64,000 nucleotides of DNA from Pyrus communis. Lineage: Eukaryota > Streptophyta > Magnoliopsida > Rosales > Rosaceae. Where the stretch lies: positions 13,321,385-13,385,384 of the forward strand of contig NC_084805.1 of assembly GCF_963583255.1 (NCBI RefSeq), read 5' to 3'. Within the stretch, counting starts at the first letter, position 1, and each line of letters starts with the position of its first letter. The position numbers were made by a program, and so were the translations under genes. Positions 59,652 to 64,000 of the stretch are shown piece after piece. Under the pieces are notes generated by a model that saw only the letters and a list, made by a program, of their open reading frames with translations, searched no databases and was not told the origin of the DNA.

Positions 59652-62497
59652 TGACTTACCCCGACCCGGAATACCATTAGGACCCCAAATCGAGGCGTGC
59701 TGGCCGACACCAGGAAGGTGACGAAGCCATATAGTGTGATAATGTAAAAAATGTGAAAACATTAAAATCTTAAAATGCCTAAGCACACGAGTGCGCGTTG
59801 AGCGGGTCTGAACCCATTTCACGCGTGATACAGAGTATAGGTATAGTATAGTAAGGTAAGATAATGATTATACCATCAAAAGAAGCCACCTGTACTGGGA
59901 AGTGCTATAAATCCTCGTCAATACGGAAACTCTGCTGCTAGTACCTGGAGGAGTGCATAGATAGAAAATGTGAGTGAGTGATCGAAACAAGGATTTTCAA
60001 AATCATTTTCCATTATAAAAGGTAGTAACCCCTCGCCGTAAAACCTGTATAGTTTCCAACAAATCATACTACATAAGAGTATGAAATCAAAAGTATACTA
60101 ATAGTAAACCCGGATATATACAACTATCCAGCATCTCAGTAGCAATACAAATAATCACGTGCTTAATAAACCATACTAGCATGCAAGTCAGAATCACATA
60201 TGGTGACCTGTACAGCTGTATACATATCACATCAACCAATACTAACACATAAGTCGAAGTCACCTATCGTGACCTGTCCGACTTATCTGTATCTCATCAA
60301 TCAATGCTAGTCAATAGCTCAATAACATGCTAGCCAATAACCCATCAACATGCTAGCCAATAACCCATCAACATGCTAACCAATAGCTCAATATTATGCT
60401 AGCCAATAACTCAATAATATGCTAGCCAATAGCTCATCTACCAAATCCTGCACACGAATCGGAACCACCTAAAGTGTTCTGTACGACAGACTGGGTGTAA
60501 ATAAATACGCTCAAGTGCTACGATCATGTGAAGGCTATGTGAAGTATCGCAAGTCACCTACGAGTGGGAACCACCTAAAGTGGTCTGTACGATAGGCTGG
60601 CACCTACCTTAGATCCAAGGTGAATGTGTGGTGCGGGAGGTGAACGATCACGTGAAGGCTAGGCCCTGGCCACAAGCGGAAACACTAACACCGAGGTGCA
60701 GGATTATGAGCTCTAACATATCTCAATAAAATCGTACTCACTACCATCATTACCATCAAAGTGTACATACCTGAATCTTACCTGAGCGTCCGCAACATCA
60801 TTTGGCACTTCAAAGCATTCGCAATAATTAGATTTAGGTAATATATGTATGAATATGGCATAATACAATCTAAACCCAACATTTCGTAGTGCTTCCAAAT
60901 ATAAATAATATTATCAGATATATAAATATATATACACATGGCATGAAATGCATAACTGTAACACCCCATTCCCGAACGATTTACTTTCAAGAATAATCAT
61001 CAGTGATAAGTCCAAATAGGCACTAACTAAATTAACTATCACTACTTACCTTTCCTTACCTCAATTTCTTAATTCTTCACATCTAATTTATGACCAACAT
61101 TAGTTATACCAAAACCTAAGGTTAAATCTCATATTTTTCACCACTCTCCCTCACATTGCTCAATTCCACAAGCAAGGCTATTGTCTCAATTATTTAATCT
61201 CATTTATTGTCTGGATGCATCTAACGTCTCGTTAAACTGCCTACGTACCCTAAACAGGGATCAAGCCATTTGTAGTTCACAGTAGTCCTCCAAAGCAATA
61301 ACAAAAATTATATGAAATTCAATTTGTAAGCGTTTGTGGAATTATCAGTCATATATATACGATAAAGGGAAAAGACCCACTCACTGGTATATGGAAGGGT
61401 CGTAGCCCTCTAGCCTCGAGTGACTGTGCTTGTCCTCAGAATAGGTCTCACCTATATGCGAAACAACTATATAAACGTCAATTTAAGGCACATAACCCAA
61501 AACTAGGTAATAACTTTTCATACATTGCTCAAATGGGGTGTTTGAATATACCAACGTGATCTACTCAACCTCACGAACATTCTTATATTTTTAAAATAAT
61601 TTTTCGACCTCCCACGCGCCGCCACGTGCCGACCACGCGCAGGCACGTGCCTGTCACGCGTGTAGAACCCTAACGCCGTTAGGGAATATTCCAAGGAATA
61701 TTCTGTTAAAACCCTAACAAAAGTTAACGGCCGTTACCTGACACCATTAGAATATTCCGTTAACTCTGACGGAATATTCACCTACTTCTCCGGTGAGCCT
61801 CGCCAGTCACCGCCGTCTGCAACTCGAATTATTGCCGGAAACTGGAAAAACTTCAAAACTTCATATCTTCTTCATTTCTCAACCAAATTCTATGAAATTT
61901 GTACCAAAATAAAGCTTACAACGAGTAGAACAAAGCCTTACCACTTTCAAGCCCTGAAATTCACGGAATCTCGCTGGAGAAACCTTGATATTCCGGCCAA
62001 ACCTGCAACTTACTGAACTTGGGCTTCCCGACATCCAAATTCTTCCAAAATGCTTCTTCGAGCTTCATGAGAGTGTCCTAAAGCTCACTATAACCTTAGA
62101 ATCCTCATAAACCTTCGTATTTACGTATGCATGAATAGTACCTCGAACTAGGATCTCAAGTTCTCGAGTTTTCGAGGGTTTCAAGTCCAACCAACACCAC
62201 CAATCGACTCCTGAGCTCGAAAAGACTCCAAAAACACCAACAATAAACATGATCCGTGCCAAAAATGGTTGGAGGGAAGTTTATCTGTACAGTTTGACAG
62301 AAATGGAAGGAAAATCCAAGAAAGAAGAGAGAGAGAGGGAAGTCCACAGGTTGGTTTGATGTGTGTGTGGGTGTGTGGTCCTAGTTGAGTCAACAATCCA
62401 AAAGAACAACAAAACAATACCCCACAACAACTAACAACCAAGGGCAAAATTGTCATTTCACACCTACGGTACAAATAATTCGGGACGGGCTGTCACA
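59652..62497 (-). mobile_element. LTR related to the 19.5-kb solo LTR, inverted
   Basis: On the minus strand it starts TGTGACAGCCCGTCCCGAAT and ends TTCCGGGTCGGGGTAAGTCA, 2846 bp. It shares with 19509-22242 the blocks CACGTGA...GCACTTGAGC, the CCTTGGAT...AAGGTAGGTG region and the CACTTCCCAGTACAGGTGGC region. A 27-bp-period repeat (ATGCTAGCCAATAACCCATC) occupies about 60305-60435. The flanks GCACG and TCATG match at only three of five bases, so no clean target duplication is claimed. Confidence 0.75.
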
Positions 62498-62748
62498 TCA
62501 TGCATCTTTTTTTTTTTTTTTGAATAAACGATATTATCTACAGATGTGCACGCATCTTTTGAGTTTTTCATTCTTCTTATCAAAACTTACACCAACAAAT
62601 TGATGGACTTGCTATTTTTCCCTAACTACAAAAAGGTATGCAGCTCCCTTTTATTTGCTTTTTAGGATTATTATAGGGTGTCAATATATATGCTTTTTAC
62701 GATTATTATATGGTGTCAATTTAATTCAATATTAACTAATTTGATGCT
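62498..62748. other. Intergenic, with SINE tail remnant
   Basis: The T-run and AAACGATATTATCTACAG at about 62507-62543 match the 3' end of the SINE family in reverse. Nothing else recognised. Confidence 0.45.
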
Positions 62749-64000
62749 TGATGCGAAAATTATACGCACACAAATTAAACCCTCTTTTTATCAATTGTAG
62801 TAAGTATGTAAGTAGGGATCGTTCTGGACCGGGGATTAGGAGGGATTGTTAATCACTTGGATTTGACTAAAAAAACGTAAAAACACAATATAAAACACTA
62901 TACTAGACTCAAAGAATTCAAAAATACTTTAAAACATAAACTAAACAGATTCTAAGCACTAAAGAACAAGAAAGTAAAGGGGGGTTTGATTTGACGAAAT
63001 TAACTAAATTGCACAAATTGTAATTAAAGGCAAAACGTAAATATGAATGTGATGAAAATATGGATGATGGAATACTAGCCAAGGGGTTCATCTCCAGACA
63101 TGTTACACTTGCATACAAGATTGATTCTCAGTTGGTCTTTCGATAAATTATGAAACTCAACACTCCGGGTTAATTAGGTCCGCTTAAATTAACCGTCAAG
63201 TTCTCCTTAAGTTAATGAATTGGATGGGTTAGCGCAACACAATTCACCACATTCTCCAAAAGTCCTTTACGTGAAAAGCACAATAAAGATACAATCAAAG
63301 ATCATTAAGCATTATGAAAACTATAAGTGTTGACGAGGCATTCGTTACTATGATGAGCATGAAACTCGTGCCAAGAATTCATTTAACGCGATTGTTTATA
63401 AGCAACCTCCACTACTTGTGAATATAAGTTCATAACGATTAGGTGAAACTCACTTATATTCTAGCGTCATATTCATGCATGAAAATTAAGCGCGCATTCT
63501 CAATAAACATACATAAATAAGTTATCAATCAAACGGTTAAACAAATTGAATCAACAACTTATGAAATTCCAACGAAAGTTAATCAATTCATATTGCAAAC
63601 ATAAACATAGTTTCGAATCACCCCCTAGCTAAAGGGGGGTTTAGTTCCTCATAACTTTGAAATCAAAGAAACACCTAAACATTCCAACAACTCAAACTTG
63701 AATTGTATGAACGTTTAGGCACTCTTCTCTTCCATTCCTCATACGTACAAAACAAAGAGAATTGAATTTAAACATTGAAATCAAAGAAACACCTAAACAT
63801 TCTAACAACTCAAACTTGAATTGTATGAACGTTTAGGCACTCTTATCTTCCTCGTTGTTGTAGCACAAGGTCTAAGGAGATGTTTAGGGCTTTAGGTGTA
63901 TGTGGAATGGAGTGGGGAATGGTTGGAGTGGCTGCAATGGAGGAGAAAAACTGCACAAAATGGAAGGTGATGCACGGCACAAGGGCAGTTTTTGTGTTGT
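62749..64000 (+). mobile_element. LTR-like repeat, second copy, cut by window end
   Basis: It starts TGATGCGAAAATTATACGCA, then ACACAAATTAAACC and AGGGATCGTTCT...CGGGGATTAGGAGG. It follows the order of 16148-18008 through TCATGCATGAAAATTAAG and ATAAGTTATCAATCAA. Near its end an internal tandem duplication of AACACCTAAACATTC(C/T)AACAA occurs (about 63669 and 63790). Its right end is outside the window. Confidence 0.75.

Overview
This is nuclear DNA from a flowering plant, almost certainly a woody dicot and probably a Rosaceae such as apple or pear. That placement is an inference from the AT-rich composition, the repeat types and the look of the plant genes. Short coding islands sit in dense nested transposons. 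The host genes belong to two families. One is SKIP22-like F-box genes: one intact copy at 23.7 kb and two broken copies at 1.0 and 7.9 kb. The other is UGT74-type glucosyltransferases: three intact two-exon genes at 31.1 (+), 47.7 (+) and 50.8-52.3 kb (-), one ruined copy at 27.0 kb, and a promoter-plus-start-codon stub at 36.7 kb.

Layout. 1-8.8 kb: SKIP22 pseudogene 1, then a 3.1-kb CACTA transposon carrying pieces of host genes (V-ATPase subunit c, the vesicle-fusion ATPase NSF and an unidentified coiled coil), then SKIP22 pseudogene 2. 8.8-23.4 kb: repeat-rich. It holds a non-autonomous hAT element with an 8-bp target duplication, a dead hAT transposase gene split by a 1.86-kb LTR-like insertion (5-bp target duplication AACTA), a SINE, and a 2.73-kb solo LTR (target duplication TTTAC). 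23.7-32.6 kb: intact SKIP22, a UGT pseudogene cut off by an RTE-type LINE tail, and UGT copy A. 33-39.6 kb: a MULE-like element, the UGT stub, and the 3' end of a Ty3/gypsy chromovirus with its LTR.

38.7-59.4 kb is a giant imperfect inverted repeat. The left arm (about 11.1 kb) and right arm (about 9.1 kb) flank a 0.5-kb spacer. Each arm carries, from outside inward, part of the chromovirus LTR, a MITE, a broken Ty1/copia element, a broken gypsy-type element, a microsatellite, and an intact UGT74 gene. The two UGT genes are convergent. Both carry the same short LINE-like insertion in the 3'UTR, which copy A lacks, so the insertion came before the inverted duplication. 59.7-64 kb: an inverted relative of the 19.5-kb LTR, then a second copy of the 16.1-kb LTR-like repeat running off the window.

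How it fits together. The UGT74 enzymes should glucosylate small acceptors such as hormones or other acids in the cytosol. SKIP22 should be a substrate receptor of an SCF ubiquitin ligase. Nothing suggests that the two act in one pathway. They share flanking DNA because they were duplicated together. The most notable structures are the gene-capturing CACTA element and the UGT inverted repeat, which could give hairpin RNA and small RNAs against the UGT74 family.
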